Shown one piece after another: positions 16,948-26,533 of a stretch of DNA of 64,000 bases (the stretch's first letter is position 1; each line of letters begins with the position of its first letter). The notes under the pieces are model-generated. The model was not told where the DNA came from. It searched no databases and saw only the letters and a list, made by a program, of their open reading frames with translations. A program made the position numbers and the translations under genes. The DNA is from Jeotgalibaca arthritidis (GTDB lineage: Bacteria > Bacillota > Bacilli > Lactobacillales > Aerococcaceae): positions 2,284,097-2,348,096 of the forward strand of contig NZ_CP049740.1 of assembly GCF_011100465.1 (NCBI RefSeq). The letters are read 5' to 3'.

Positions 16948-17856
16948 ATGAATTTAAAAACAAGTACATCTATTTTTCTATGTACCATTGGCGCATTTAT
17001 TTTTTCAATTGCCATTAATACTTTCTCTATCCCTAATCATTTAGGTGAAGGTGGCGTAACTGGGATTGGATTAATGATTTATTATTTATCAGACATACCA
17101 GTTTCTATTACAACCATGGTTTTAAATGCATTTATATTAGCAATTGGTTATCGTTATTTAGATAAAAAAACAATGGGATTGACTATTTTTTCAACGGTTA
17201 TGGTTTCTGTCTTTTTAGAATTAACCTATGGCTGGGCATTTGTGATGACAAATCCCATTCTGGCACCGATTTGTTCGGGTGCTTTGATTGGATTATCACT
17301 CGGTATCATTATGCAAGCTGGTGGCTCTACTGCTGGGACAGATATTATTGCCTTAATTCTTAATAAGTATTTAGGCTGGAGTACTGCAACGGCTTTAGTC
17401 GTTATTGATGTTTTAATCGTTGGCCCGTCTATTTTTATTATTGGCTTAGAAAATGTCGTCTTAACCGTCGTTCATCTCTACATCCAAACTAAGGTACTAA
17501 ACTTTATTTTAGAAGGATTTAATCCGAAAAAATCAGTCTTTATTATTTCAGACCACTACGAGGAGATTGCAAGGGAGATTGACCGTGTTATTGGTCGAGG
17601 AATGACTTTATTTGAAGCATCAGGTTATTATCGTAAAGACAATAAAAAAGTGATCATGGTTGTTATTAACCGCCAGCAAATTATGCCGTTAAATAAGTTG
17701 ATTTCTTCTATTGATGATAAAGCCTTTGTAGTCATTTCAGAGGTTCAAAATGTTGTTGGAGAAGGCTTCTCTTACATCATTTCTGATGAAGAATATCAGC
17801 ATAAGATGAATGAAATGATTGAAACTGCTGAAAACAAAGAAAGAAGCAACTCCTAG
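16948..17856 (+). CDS. YitT family membrane protein (DUF161 + DUF2179)
   Basis: 302 residues. Five or six transmembrane segments (DUF161, about 8-180) contain NTFSIPNHLGEGGVTGI and the repeat-like QAGGSTAGTDI, followed by a cytoplasmic DUF2179 domain (about 190-285) with RGMTLFEASGYYRKDNKKV. The family is widespread in Firmicutes and its transport substrate is unknown. It is monocistronic, divergent from comG and converging on yebC. Confidence 0.85.
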   Translation: MNLKTSTSIFLCTIGAFIFSIAINTFSIPNHLGEGGVTGIGLMIYYLSDIPVSITTMVLNAFILAIGYRYLDKKTMGLTIFSTVMVSVFLELTYGWAFVMTNPILAPICSGALIGLSLGIIMQAGGSTAGTDIIALILNKYLGWSTATALVVIDVLIVGPSIFIIGLENVVLTVVHLYIQTKVLNFILEGFNPKKSVFIISDHYEEIAREIDRVIGRGMTLFEASGYYRKDNKKVIMVVINRQQIMPLNKLISSIDDKAFVVISEVQNVVGEGFSYIISDEEYQHKMNEMIETAENKERSNS

Positions 17857-17868
17857 GAGCTGCTTCTT
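17841..17868. terminator. Shared terminator between yitT-type gene and yebC
   Basis: 13-bp stem AAGAAGCAACTCC with one A-C mismatch and a TA loop, followed by TTTTTT on the plus strand and flanked by A-rich sequence on the other side, so it can serve both convergent genes. It contains the yitT stop codon. Confidence 0.8.
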
Positions 17869-17870
17869 TT

Positions 17871-18605
17871 TTAGTCTTCTGATAAGTTTGCGTTATGAAA
17901 GACTTCTTGAACATCATCGTCATCTTCAAGTTTTTCAATCATCATTCTAAATTGAGTTTCTTTATCTGGATCAATATCCATTAATGTTTGTGGTACCATT
18001 GTTGATTCTGCTTGCGCAATCTTGTAGCCTTCTGCTTCAAGAGCATCGCGTACATCATTCAAATCGGCTGGATCAGTATAGATTTCAAAAACATCATCAG
18101 ATGTTTCTAACTCTTCCCCACCGGCTTCAAGCACACTCATCATCATCGTATCTTCATCAATATCCAAACCTTCACGTTCAATAGCGATATAGCCTTTACG
18201 GTCAAACATATAAGAAACAGAGCCTGTTTCACCTAAAGAACCACCGTTTTTATTAAAAGCCACACGAATGTTTGTTGCGCTTCTGTTGCGGTTATCTGTT
18301 AAAGCTAATACCAGAACACCAACACCATTTGGTCCATATCCTTCATAATTGATTTCTTCATAGTTTTCGCCTTCACCAGAACTTGATGCTTTTTTAATCG
18401 CGCGATTAATATTATCGTTAGGCATGTTAGCTGCTTTTGCTTTTTCGATTTTCAAGCGTAATGCTGGGTTAGACGAGGGATCCGGTCCACCACTTTTTGC
18501 AGCAACATAAATCTCTTTGGAAAATTTTTGAAAAACTTTTCCACGTTGTTGATCTGCTGCACCTTTAGAATTCTTAATTTTACTCCATTTTGAATGTCCA
18601 GCCAT
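17871..18605 (-). CDS. yebC: YebC/PmpR family DNA- or ribosome-associated regulator
   Basis: 244 residues. The hallmark start MAGHSKWSKIKNSKG is followed by ALRLKIEKAKAANMPNDNI, GYGPNGVGVLVLALTDNRNR and GSVSYMFDRKG. YebC proteins were described as transcription regulators, and YebC2-type members relieve ribosome stalling at proline tracts; which applies here is not decidable from sequence alone. AGAGGG precedes the ATG. Confidence 0.92.
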   Translation of the reverse strand: MAGHSKWSKIKNSKGAADQQRGKVFQKFSKEIYVAAKSGGPDPSSNPALRLKIEKAKAANMPNDNINRAIKKASSSGEGENYEEINYEGYGPNGVGVLVLALTDNRNRSATNIRVAFNKNGGSLGETGSVSYMFDRKGYIAIEREGLDIDEDTMMMSVLEAGGEELETSDDVFEIYTDPADLNDVRDALEAEGYKIAQAESTMVPQTLMDIDPDKETQFRMMIEKLEDDDDVQEVFHNANLSED

Positions 18606-18640
18606 CCAATCCCTCTTCTCTTTGTTTAATTAACCTCTTT

Positions 18641-18669
18641 ATTTTAGCAATTATAGGGCTGTTGTGCAA
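18641..18669 (-). promoter_or_regulatory. Promoter of yebC
   Basis: Minus-strand TTGCAC (18664-18669), 17 bases, TAAAAT (18641-18646) with TGC before the -10 (extended). Confidence 0.65.
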
Positions 18670-18700
18670 ATCCTTCTTAAAAACTTTTAATCAATTTGTT

Positions 18701-18729
18701 TTGCATTTTTCCTTTCTTTATTCTAAAGT
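18701..18729 (+). promoter_or_regulatory. Probable promoter of pepF
   Basis: TTGCAT, 17 bases, TAAAGT, about 43 bases upstream of the ATG at 18772. Confidence 0.45.
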
Positions 18730-18771
18730 TAATAAAGATTATTAATTTTTGTATTTTGGAAGGAGAATTTT

Positions 18772-20580
18772 ATGAAATACCCGTTAACATGGGACTTAGA
18801 CTCTATATTCCCAGGTGGAAGCCATTCTAAAGAGCTTCAAGATAAACTCGTTGTGATTGAGGAAGATGTGAAAGCTTATTTCAACTTAAATGAGAGTTGG
18901 GAACCAGCATCAGATAAGCCACACTATCAAACATTCCAAACCCTAATCGCCCAATCAGAAATCATTACTAAAGCGATTTCTCAAACGGCTAGTTTTATCA
19001 ATGCTGTTCAATCAGCTGATGTTACTAACACACATGCACCGATTGTCCGCAATCAAATTGCGCAACTATCTAGTCAATACGCAATTGTTCAAACATCTGT
19101 TATAAAAAAACTAGCGGCTATTTCTGACGAAGATTTTGGAGCGCTTATTAAACTTGAAGCATTTGAAAATTTAGCCTTTGCTCTAACTGAAACAAGAGAA
19201 AAAGGAAACCGCTTATTAAGCGAAGCGGAAGAAAGTATGCTGTCTAAACTAAGTCAAGATGGCTTCCATGCTTGGAGTAATCATTATGACACCTTAGTTT
19301 CTTATATCAAAATACCATTTGAAGCAGCAGATGGACGCATTCAAGAGTTGTCAGCTGGTCAAGCAATGAACCGAATGTACTCCGATTCAGATCCAGCAGT
19401 ACGCCAACAGTTGTTTGTGAAATGGGAAGAAGCTTGGGCAAGTTATGCGCCACTCTTTGCTGAAACATTAAACCATTTGCAAGGTTTTCGTTTAGAAGAT
19501 TACAAACTTCATGGTTCAACTGACTTTATGGAAGAGCCACTTCGCTATAACCGTATTGAAAAAGAAACGCTGGATGCTATGTGGCAAGCTATTACTAACC
19601 ATAAGCAACCTTACTTAGACTTTTTAAATCGTAAAGCCGCTCTAATGGGCAAAGAAAAACTAGCGTGGTATGACGTTGATGCACCCGTCTCAGTTGGCGA
19701 TTTTAATGCTAGAACGTTTACTTATGATGAAGCTGTTGACTTTATTGTCGAAAATTTCGCTAAGTTCGGACCTACACTTGCGCAATTTGCTCAAGACTTA
19801 GTTGGAAATGGCTGGGTAGAGGCAGAAGACCGCGCTGGCAAACGTCCTGGTGGTTATTGTACAAGTATTCCTGAATCTAAAGAGTCTCGTATTTTTATGA
19901 CCTTTACTGGATCTGCCAGCGATATGAGTACACTAGCCCATGAGATTGGTCATGCTTTCCATTCTTATACCATGTGGGATTTACCCACAATGAATACGCG
20001 TTACGCTATGAATGTGGCTGAAACAGCATCAACATTCGCTGAAACGATTGTATCAAGCGCAACAGTGGATGCTGCTGAATCTGACGAAGAAAAAATTTCT
20101 TTATTGAATACAAAGTTAGAAAATGCAACAGCAATGTTCTTAAATATTCACGCTCGTTTCTTGTTTGAACAAGCCTTCTATACAGAACGACAAAAAGGCT
20201 TAGTATCAGCTGAACGTTTATCTGAATTAATGGTAGACGCACAAAAAGAAGCCTTCCAAAACCAATTAAGTGAGTACCATCCACACTTCTGGGCTTCAAA
20301 ATTACATTTCTTTATCGATAATGTGCCATTCTATAACTTCCCTTATACATTTGGATTCCTATTCAGCCTAAGTATTTTCGCTGAGTATCAAAAAAATCCA
20401 GCTGGCTTTGAAGAAAAATATATGGCGCTATTAAAAGATACAGCTGTTATGAAAACAGAAGACTTAGTGATGAAGCATCTAGGAAAAGACATTCGTTCTC
20501 TAGCATTCTGGGAGCAAGGTCTTGCTATTATGGAAAAAGATGTTCATACCTTCTTAGCATTAACAGAAGATAAAATCTAA
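18772..20580 (+). CDS. pepF: Oligoendopeptidase F (M3 family)
   Basis: 602 residues. The zinc-binding HExxH motif is in AHEIGHAFHSY (about 388-398) with the third ligand in NVAETASTFAE about 25 residues later. The N-terminal helical cap and the C-terminal FYNFPYTFGFLFSLSIF are typical. It is a cytoplasmic metallopeptidase cleaving 7-17-residue peptides. The ATG has GGAGAATTTT upstream. It is monocistronic, ended by a shared terminator. Confidence 0.94.
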   Translation: MKYPLTWDLDSIFPGGSHSKELQDKLVVIEEDVKAYFNLNESWEPASDKPHYQTFQTLIAQSEIITKAISQTASFINAVQSADVTNTHAPIVRNQIAQLSSQYAIVQTSVIKKLAAISDEDFGALIKLEAFENLAFALTETREKGNRLLSEAEESMLSKLSQDGFHAWSNHYDTLVSYIKIPFEAADGRIQELSAGQAMNRMYSDSDPAVRQQLFVKWEEAWASYAPLFAETLNHLQGFRLEDYKLHGSTDFMEEPLRYNRIEKETLDAMWQAITNHKQPYLDFLNRKAALMGKEKLAWYDVDAPVSVGDFNARTFTYDEAVDFIVENFAKFGPTLAQFAQDLVGNGWVEAEDRAGKRPGGYCTSIPESKESRIFMTFTGSASDMSTLAHEIGHAFHSYTMWDLPTMNTRYAMNVAETASTFAETIVSSATVDAAESDEEKISLLNTKLENATAMFLNIHARFLFEQAFYTERQKGLVSAERLSELMVDAQKEAFQNQLSEYHPHFWASKLHFFIDNVPFYNFPYTFGFLFSLSIFAEYQKNPAGFEEKYMALLKDTAVMKTEDLVMKHLGKDIRSLAFWEQGLAIMEKDVHTFLALTEDKI

Positions 20581-20617
20581 AAAAATGAGGATTCTGCTGG
20601 TCAGAATCCTCATTTTT
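20581..20617. terminator. Bidirectional terminator pepF / lipid kinase gene
   Basis: Perfect 16-bp stem AAAAATGAGGATTCTG with loop CTGGT; poly-A on one side and poly-T on the other serve both convergent genes. Confidence 0.9.
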
Positions 20618-21500
20618 TTGGTATGTAAACAGAGATAGCGCTCGGAAGTATCGTGACATCAAGTGGAAATGCCCCCTCTTTATCACCATCTATATTGATT
20701 GTTAAATTAGCGTTATTACAATCTATGATGAGCTGTTGATAGCTTCCATACGTTAATCGTTTGGTTTGGTTAATCCGTCCTCTTAGAATGCGCCACACAT
20801 AAAAAGCCGCACCGAAAAATTGAAAACTTGGAAAAAGTAGCGTATGTAAGAGGCCATCATTATAGCGTGCTCTCTGGAAAAATTTTGGCATAGATGCCAC
20901 TGTTGGATGAAGAGATAACACAAATAAAGATGTCTCTACTGAGTCTTCTTCCATCGCTGTTTTTAACCTTAGATGGAATGGCTTTTGCCGGCTCGCATAG
21001 AAAGCCCCATTGAAAAAATAAGCCAGTATGCCATATTTAGATTTCGCTTCTACACTAACATTATGAATGGCTTCTGGGATACCACCTATAGCAATCAATG
21101 AAATAAAGTAGTTATGATTAACTTGTCCGATATCCATGCTTGTTAGCTCTAAGTCTCTAAGGGCTAGCAAAGCTTCCTCCGTTTTTACTGGTATACCTAA
21201 TGACCTTGCCGCATCATTGACTGTCCCATTTGGCAAAATCCCTAGCTTGATGACTTGATTCGTTTTCATAATACCATTAACAACTTCCTTGACTGTGCCA
21301 TCACCACCAACACAAAAAACGACATCTAAATTCGTAGATGCTTCTAGAACTAAACGCTCGCCGTCACCCCTTCTATTGGTATAGACAACGCTAATCTCAT
21401 TAAAAGAATGGCTCAATGTGTCTACTATTCTTTTTTCTAGTGCTCGACCATTGCCTTTTCCTGATGAAGGATTAATGATTAGCAAACAATTTGTCATCAT
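20610..21500 (-). CDS. Diacylglycerol kinase family lipid kinase (DagK/YegS-like)
   Basis: 296 residues. The DAGK catalytic domain has INPSSGKGNG (about 10-19), the nucleotide loop FCVGGDGTVKEVVNG (about 64-78) and GILPNGTVND(A) (about 86-96), then a beta-sandwich domain ending INIDGDKEG. It should phosphorylate diacylglycerol or a related lipid. AAAGGAGG lies 4 bases before the first ATG and 7 before the second (21497), so either may be used. A palindromic operator overlaps its promoter. Confidence 0.86.
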   Translation of the reverse strand: MMTNCLLIINPSSGKGNGRALEKRIVDTLSHSFNEISVVYTNRRGDGERLVLEASTNLDVVFCVGGDGTVKEVVNGIMKTNQVIKLGILPNGTVNDAARSLGIPVKTEEALLALRDLELTSMDIGQVNHNYFISLIAIGGIPEAIHNVSVEAKSKYGILAYFFNGAFYASRQKPFHLRLKTAMEEDSVETSLFVLSLHPTVASMPKFFQRARYNDGLLHTLLFPSFQFFGAAFYVWRILRGRINQTKRLTYGSYQQLIIDCNNANLTINIDGDKEGAFPLDVTILPSAISVYIPKK

Positions 21501-21529
21501 TTAACCTCCTTTTGTTCTATTATTCTGCT

Positions 21530-21558
21530 ATTATATAATCTTTATTTGGTCTGACCAA
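21530..21558 (-). promoter_or_regulatory. Promoter of the lipid kinase gene
   Basis: Minus-strand TTGGTC (21553-21558), 17 bases, TATAAT (21530-21535). The -35 and most of the spacer lie inside the palindrome at 21541-21563. Confidence 0.6.
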
Positions 21559-21563
21559 ATAAA
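21541..21563. promoter_or_regulatory. 23-bp perfect palindrome, putative repressor operator
   Basis: Arms TTTATTTGGT and ACCAAATAAA with a 3-base centre CTG. The core TGGT-CTG-ACCA resembles GntR-superfamily (FadR/HutC) operators such as TGGTCnGACCA. It covers the -35 region of the leftward lipid kinase promoter and lies about 45 bases upstream of the rightward trhO -10. The regulator is not in this window. Confidence 0.6.
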
Positions 21564-21652
21564 TCAACTAACTAAATCAAAGTATAGCCATTTTTAGTCT
21601 TTCATTGTATAATTGGACGTTGGATAGGAATAATGAACGGAGGAATTTTAAT

Positions 21653-22615
21653 ATGACTGAATCTTATCGTGTGTTACTATTCTATAAATATGTAACGATT
21701 GAAGAACCAGAACTATTTACCAAACAACACTTAGACTTTTGTAAAAGCTTAGGAATTAAAGGACGTATCTTAGTTTCAGGAGAAGGTATTAACGGTACCT
21801 TATCTGGAACAATTGAGCAGACAGACGCTTACATGGCTCATATGAAAAACGACCCGCGTTTTAGCGATATTATGTGGAAGATTGATGAGGCTGATGGCCA
21901 TGCCTTCAAGAAAATGTTTGTCCGCTATCGTCCAGAAATCGTTAGCTTGCAATTGGGCGAAGATGACTTAGATCCTAATGAAACAACTGGCCAATATTTA
22001 TCCGCTCAAGAATTTAAAGAAGCACTATTAGATGACAATACCGTTGTCATTGATGCCCGTAATGATTATGAATTTGACTTAGGTCATTTCCGCGGTGCCA
22101 TCCGCCCAGACATTCGTTCGTTCCGCGAACTACCAGAATGGATTCAAGAAAACAAAGAACAATTCATGGATAAACGTGTTGTTACCTACTGTACTGGTGG
22201 TATTCGCTGTGAGAAATTCTCTGGTTGGTTAGTTAAAGAAGGATTTAAAGATGTTGGCCAATTACATGGTGGTATTGCTACTTATGGAAAAGACCCAGAA
22301 GTTCAAGGCGAGCTATGGGATGGTAAGATGTATGTCTTTGATGAACGTATTGCAGTAGACATTAACAGAAAAGAACATGTTATTGTAGGGAAAGATTGGT
22401 TCGATGGCACACCTTGCGAGCGTTATGTTAACTGTGCTAACCCATCTTGTAACCGCCAAATGCTATGTTCAGAAGAAAATGAATATACTTATATGAGAAG
22501 TTGCTGCCATGACTGCCGTATTGTAGAAAACAATCGTTATGTGGCAGAACACAAGCTTTCTAAAGAAGCTGTGGCAGAACGCTTAGCTGCAATTAGCCAA
22601 GACGTTGCACAATAA
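21653..22615 (+). CDS. trhO: tRNA uridine(34) hydroxylase TrhO (rhodanese family, YbfQ/YceA-like)
   Basis: 320 residues from the ATG at 21653 with GGAGGAATTTTAAT upstream; the frame is open 16 codons further but lacks a start signal. The N-terminal acylphosphatase-like domain ([13 protein letters not shown] near 35) is followed by a rhodanese domain with catalytic cysteine in [13 protein letters not shown] (about 176-190) and a C-terminal cysteine-rich part ([15 protein letters not shown]). It makes 5-hydroxyuridine at U34 using prephenate-derived chemistry. A TATAAT lies at 21608-21613. Confidence 0.9.
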   Translation: MTESYRVLLFYKYVTIEEPELFTKQHLDFCKSLGIKGRILVSGEGINGTLSGTIEQTDAYMAHMKNDPRFSDIMWKIDEADGHAFKKMFVRYRPEIVSLQLGEDDLDPNETTGQYLSAQEFKEALLDDNTVVIDARNDYEFDLGHFRGAIRPDIRSFRELPEWIQENKEQFMDKRVVTYCTGGIRCEKFSGWLVKEGFKDVGQLHGGIATYGKDPEVQGELWDGKMYVFDERIAVDINRKEHVIVGKDWFDGTPCERYVNCANPSCNRQMLCSEENEYTYMRSCCHDCRIVENNRYVAEHKLSKEAVAERLAAISQDVAQ

Positions 22616-22623
22616 GAAAAATG

Positions 22624-22658
22624 AAAGAAACCGTATATTACATACTGGTTTCTTTTTT
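22624..22658 (+). terminator. Terminator of trhO
   Basis: Stem AAAGAAACC/GGTTTCTTT extended by GTAT/ATAC, then TTTTTT. Confidence 0.8.
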
Positions 22659-22699
22659 GTTTCTATATAGACACGACAATAGCTATATCATTATATTTT

Positions 22700-22708
22700 T
22701 GTTATAAT
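22700..22708 (+). promoter_or_regulatory. Extended -10 promoter of the class A PBP gene
   Basis: TGTTATAAT 37 bases upstream of the ATG at 22746; -35 not recognisable. Confidence 0.6.
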
Positions 22709-22745
22709 GTCAAAGATTATGGGATGAATAAGAAAGAGGGATCAA

Positions 22746-25373
22746 ATGAATCAATCAAATAAAAATCCATTTAAAGCATTCTATTCCAAGCACAAAAATA
22801 AGCAAAGCAAGCAAGAACCATCTAGACGAGGAAAATTGACTAAAGAAAATCAAGACTTGCTTTCAAAAGGATTATTTACATTTAATGTAGCCTATGGCGT
22901 TATTAAATCAACACTGATTTCGGTTATTCTATTTATCAGTTTGCTTGGTTTTCTAGCACTTGGTACAGGAATGGGCTATTTTGCTGCTCTAGTTTCTAAT
23001 GAAGAACCACCATCGGAAAATGAGATGGCACAAGCAATTGGAAATCTAGAATTGATTTCTAGTCTACACTATAATGACGGACAACTCATTTCAGAAGTAC
23101 GAACAGATTTATTAAGAACCATCATTACAAAGGATGCAATTTCCCCTTTTGTCATCGACGGCTTAGTTTCAACAGAAGATGAGTACTTTTATGAACATAA
23201 TGGCGTTGTACCGAAAGCTGTTGTTCGCGCCCTAATAACTGAAGTAACTGGTTTGGGATCCGCGACTGGTGGGTCAACCATTACACAGCAATTGGTCAAA
23301 CAACAAATTTTAACACACGAAGTGACCTTTTCTCGTAAAGTGAATGAAATACTTCTTGCGATGCGTTTGGAAAATTATTTCGACAAAGATCAGATTATTA
23401 CCGCTTATCTGAATGTGTCACCATTTGGCCGTAACAGTAACGGTGGTAATGTTGCTGGTATTGAAGAAGCAGCGATAGGTATTTTTGGTGTCCACGCTAA
23501 CGAAGTATCCTTGCCACAAGCTGCCTTCTTAGTCGGCTTACCGCAAAACCCTTATACTTACACGCCCTACACTGTTTATGGCGAACTGAAAGAAGACCTT
23601 TCTGACGGTGTGAATCGTATGAAGACCGTTTTAAATCGTATGTTTGAAGAGCAAAAAATTAGTCAAGACCAATACAATGAAGCCATCCAATATGATATTA
23701 CCCAAGACTTCATTCCAGCTAAAAACTCTGGACAAAACAGTCATAACTATCTCTATCAACAAGTTGAAAAACAAGCCATTGAAATTTTAATGGCGATAGA
23801 AGCAGAGAAGAATGGTTTAACTTTTGAAGAAGTTGACGCTGATGTCGACCTTTATAACGACTATTACTTCCGTAATCAAGCCATTTTAAATACATCAGGT
23901 TATAAAGTCACTTCAACAATTGATAAAGCTGTTTATCAAGCTATGCAAGAAGCAGTCGCTGAATATGGCGAAAATCTGGGTCCTACCTTCGTAGATACTT
24001 ATACGAATGAAGAAACTGGCGAAACGGAAGAAGTTATTGAATTAGCACAATCTGGTTCTATTTTATTAGAAAATGAAACAGGCCGTATTCTTGGTTTCAT
24101 CGGTGGTCGAGATTTCTCTATTGATCAAAATGATCATGCCTTTGATACTTATCGAGATCCAGGTTCAACCATCAAACCGTTAGCTGTGTATGCTCCGGCG
24201 TTGGAAATGAATGTGATTACGCCAGCTACTAGACTAGCTGACTCTGCAATTGGTGATCAGGCAACCCCTTATTCAGGAGCGCCATGGAATGTTTCTAACA
24301 TTGGTGAAGTTATCTCAAATAAGATGGTGACAGCCCGTGAAGCCTTGTATCAATCGATGAATAACCCAACTGGTAAATTGTATCTCAACATGCTAGAGTT
24401 CGGCTTGGAACCTTACAAGTATATGGATATGATGAACTACACTATGATTGATGACTACAAAGCAAATGCAGCCTTTTCTTTAGGCGCTGGTCGAACTTCT
24501 GTTGCCGAACAAACAACAGGCTTTGCCACTTTCGCTAATCAAGGTGATTATATTGGCTATTACCTCATTGAAAAGATTGAAGATGCCGATGGTAATATTA
24601 TTTACCAACACGAGAAAGAACAGCGCGATGTTTTCTCAGAAGAAACAGCTTATCTAACCATTGATATTTTAAGAGATGTTATTGATTTAGGCTTCTCTAG
24701 CCAAATTAAAAATTACTTGAATTTCTCTGCTGACTTAGCAGCTAAAACAGGTACATCTGAACATAACCGCGACTATTGGATTATTGCAAGTACACCAAAA
24801 GTGACCTTAAGTTCTTGGATTGGTTATAATAATGCCATTGAAGATCATGTCTTTTACGATCCTTATTCAACTGGTGCCCCTTCTGCAAATAACATGCGGT
24901 ACTGGTCACTGATTGCAAATAAAATCTATGCAGCTAGTCCTGAAACTATCGGAACTGACCAAACCTTTACACGTCCTGAAGGGATTGTAGAAAAAGAAGT
25001 CGTTGCTGAGACAGGAACACTAGCCGGAAAAGTGACTATACCAGGAACAACAACGACTGTCTCCGTTGATGGCACTAAGAAGACTGAATTATTCAAAGCT
25101 GACAACCTTCCTAAAGCAATTACTTATAACTTCTCTCCAGGTGCCTCCGATAAGGACTTGAAACAACTTTATTGGGATAAAAAAGTTAAGGCTGTTAAAG
25201 AAGCCGAAGAGAAGAAGAAAAAAGAACAGGAAGCTAAGAAAAAAGAGGCAGAGGATAAAAAGAAAGCCGAAGAAGAAAAGAAAAAAGCTGAAGAACAGAA
25301 GAAAGAAGAAGCTAAGAAAAAAGAAGAAGAAGAAAAGAAAAAGAAGGAAGAAGCCGCTAATAATAACGACTAA
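22746..25373 (+). CDS. pbp1b: Class A penicillin-binding protein, PBP1b type
   Basis: 875 residues. A basic cytoplasmic N-terminus and one membrane anchor (about 56-85) precede a GT51 transglycosylase domain (catalytic E in STEDEYFYEHNGVVPKAV, then GGSTITQQLVKQQ) and a transpeptidase domain with SxxK in GSTIKP (about 473), SMN (SMNNPTG) and KTGT (about 668). The GVVPKAV and STITQQLVKQQ context matches streptococcal PBP1b/enterococcal PbpF rather than PBP1a or 2a. The last about 60 residues are almost only K, E and A, a disordered highly charged extracytoplasmic tail. The gene polymerises and cross-links peptidoglycan. Confidence 0.93.
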   Translation: MNQSNKNPFKAFYSKHKNKQSKQEPSRRGKLTKENQDLLSKGLFTFNVAYGVIKSTLISVILFISLLGFLALGTGMGYFAALVSNEEPPSENEMAQAIGNLELISSLHYNDGQLISEVRTDLLRTIITKDAISPFVIDGLVSTEDEYFYEHNGVVPKAVVRALITEVTGLGSATGGSTITQQLVKQQILTHEVTFSRKVNEILLAMRLENYFDKDQIITAYLNVSPFGRNSNGGNVAGIEEAAIGIFGVHANEVSLPQAAFLVGLPQNPYTYTPYTVYGELKEDLSDGVNRMKTVLNRMFEEQKISQDQYNEAIQYDITQDFIPAKNSGQNSHNYLYQQVEKQAIEILMAIEAEKNGLTFEEVDADVDLYNDYYFRNQAILNTSGYKVTSTIDKAVYQAMQEAVAEYGENLGPTFVDTYTNEETGETEEVIELAQSGSILLENETGRILGFIGGRDFSIDQNDHAFDTYRDPGSTIKPLAVYAPALEMNVITPATRLADSAIGDQATPYSGAPWNVSNIGEVISNKMVTAREALYQSMNNPTGKLYLNMLEFGLEPYKYMDMMNYTMIDDYKANAAFSLGAGRTSVAEQTTGFATFANQGDYIGYYLIEKIEDADGNIIYQHEKEQRDVFSEETAYLTIDILRDVIDLGFSSQIKNYLNFSADLAAKTGTSEHNRDYWIIASTPKVTLSSWIGYNNAIEDHVFYDPYSTGAPSANNMRYWSLIANKIYAASPETIGTDQTFTRPEGIVEKEVVAETGTLAGKVTIPGTTTTVSVDGTKKTELFKADNLPKAITYNFSPGASDKDLKQLYWDKKVKAVKEAEEKKKKEQEAKKKEAEDKKKAEEEKKKAEEQKKEEAKKKEEEEKKKKEEAANNND

Positions 25374-25390
25374 CTTCCCCTTTCTCATTG

Positions 25391-25426
25391 AAAATCCCGC
25401 TAGGCAGATGCCTAACGGGATTTTTT
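25391..25426. terminator. Bidirectional terminator PBP gene / ccpA
   Basis: 15-bp stem AAAATCCCGCTAGGC with one mismatch, loop AGAT, followed by T run on the plus strand and A run on the other side. Confidence 0.85.
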
Positions 25427-25429
25427 AAT

Positions 25430-26440
25430 TTAGTCTTCTTTAGCAGTTGTACCACGGTAAGCAATCTTGTAAGGAAGAGTAATTGTTTTTTCGTCAATCT
25501 CTTCTTTATTCATGATTTTCGTCAAGAGACGCATCGCTACAGCACCGATATCATAAAGTGGTAGCATAATTGAGCTTAATTGTGGACGAGCCATCTCAGT
25601 TACTTTTGAGTTATTACTTGTAAAGATTTCAAAGTCTTCTGGTACATTTACACCAGCATTGACAACACCATTCAATAAACCAATAGCTAATTCATCGTCA
25701 CTCACATAAGCAGCTGTTACGCCTTGTTCAAGTAAACGTGGTGCTAATTCTTCACCCGCTGCAACAGTTAATTCACTTTCGTGTACAAGTGACTCATCGT
25801 AACCGATTCCTGCTGATAGCAAGGCATTTTTGTACCCTTTCAGACGGTATTGACCGTTAATTGGATTAGCCAATGGTGTTGAAACGAAAGCAATCTTTTT
25901 GTTGCCGCCATTAATCAGTTTTGTAATAATCGCTTCTGTTGCTGCGATATAGTCAATATTAACACTGCCAACTTGTTGATCAGGATCAACTGTTCCTGCT
26001 AGTACAACTGGTGTTTTTGAACGTGAAAACTCAGCACGTAATTCATCAGTAATTTTATTACCCATGTAAATGATACCGTCTACTTGTTTTGCAAGTAAGG
26101 TATTCAAAACTTGGATTTCTTTGCTTTCATTTTGATCAGAGTTTGCTAAAATGATATTATATTTATACATAGTCGCAATATCGTCGATTCCTCTTGCTAA
26201 TGAAGCGAAAAACAAGTTTGTAACATCTGGAATAATAACCCCAACTGTTGTTGTTTTCTTACTTGCTAATCCTCGCGCTACAGCATTTGGACGATAGTCT
26301 AAGCGATCGATTACTTCTAATACTTTTTTTCGTGTTGTTGGTTTAACATTTGGGTTACCGTTGACAACACGAGAGACTGTTGCCATTGAAACATTAGCTT
26401 CACGAGCAACGTCATAAATTGTGATTGTTTGCTTTTCCAT
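25430..26440 (-). CDS. ccpA: Catabolite control protein A
   Basis: 336 residues from the ATG at 26440 (AAAGGGG 7 bases upstream); 7 upstream codons are unlikely. The LacI-type HTH TIYDVAREANVSMATVSRVV (about 4-23) and hinge RPNAVARGLASKKT precede a periplasmic-binding-like core. The sequence matches CcpA specifically, and divergence from pepQ is the classical ccpA arrangement in lactic acid bacteria. With HPr-Ser46-P it binds cre sites and controls carbon catabolite genes. Confidence 0.95.
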   Translation of the reverse strand: MEKQTITIYDVAREANVSMATVSRVVNGNPNVKPTTRKKVLEVIDRLDYRPNAVARGLASKKTTTVGVIIPDVTNLFFASLARGIDDIATMYKYNIILANSDQNESKEIQVLNTLLAKQVDGIIYMGNKITDELRAEFSRSKTPVVLAGTVDPDQQVGSVNIDYIAATEAIITKLINGGNKKIAFVSTPLANPINGQYRLKGYKNALLSAGIGYDESLVHESELTVAAGEELAPRLLEQGVTAAYVSDDELAIGLLNGVVNAGVNVPEDFEIFTSNNSKVTEMARPQLSSIMLPLYDIGAVAMRLLTKIMNKEEIDEKTITLPYKIAYRGTTAKED

Positions 26441-26533
26441 ATTTTTTCCCCTTTTCAGCATAGTGAATGATTTACAAATTGAAAATGTTTGAATTATATT
26501 CTCAAGAAGAATTTATCATTATTTTCAAAAAAA

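Noticed and set aside
25089..25388. 99-codon minus-strand frame rich in Phe and Leu opposite the PBP tail
   Set aside because: It is the antisense of the Lys/Glu codon run (AAA/GAA read as TTT/TTC); no ribosome-binding site and fully inside the PBP gene.
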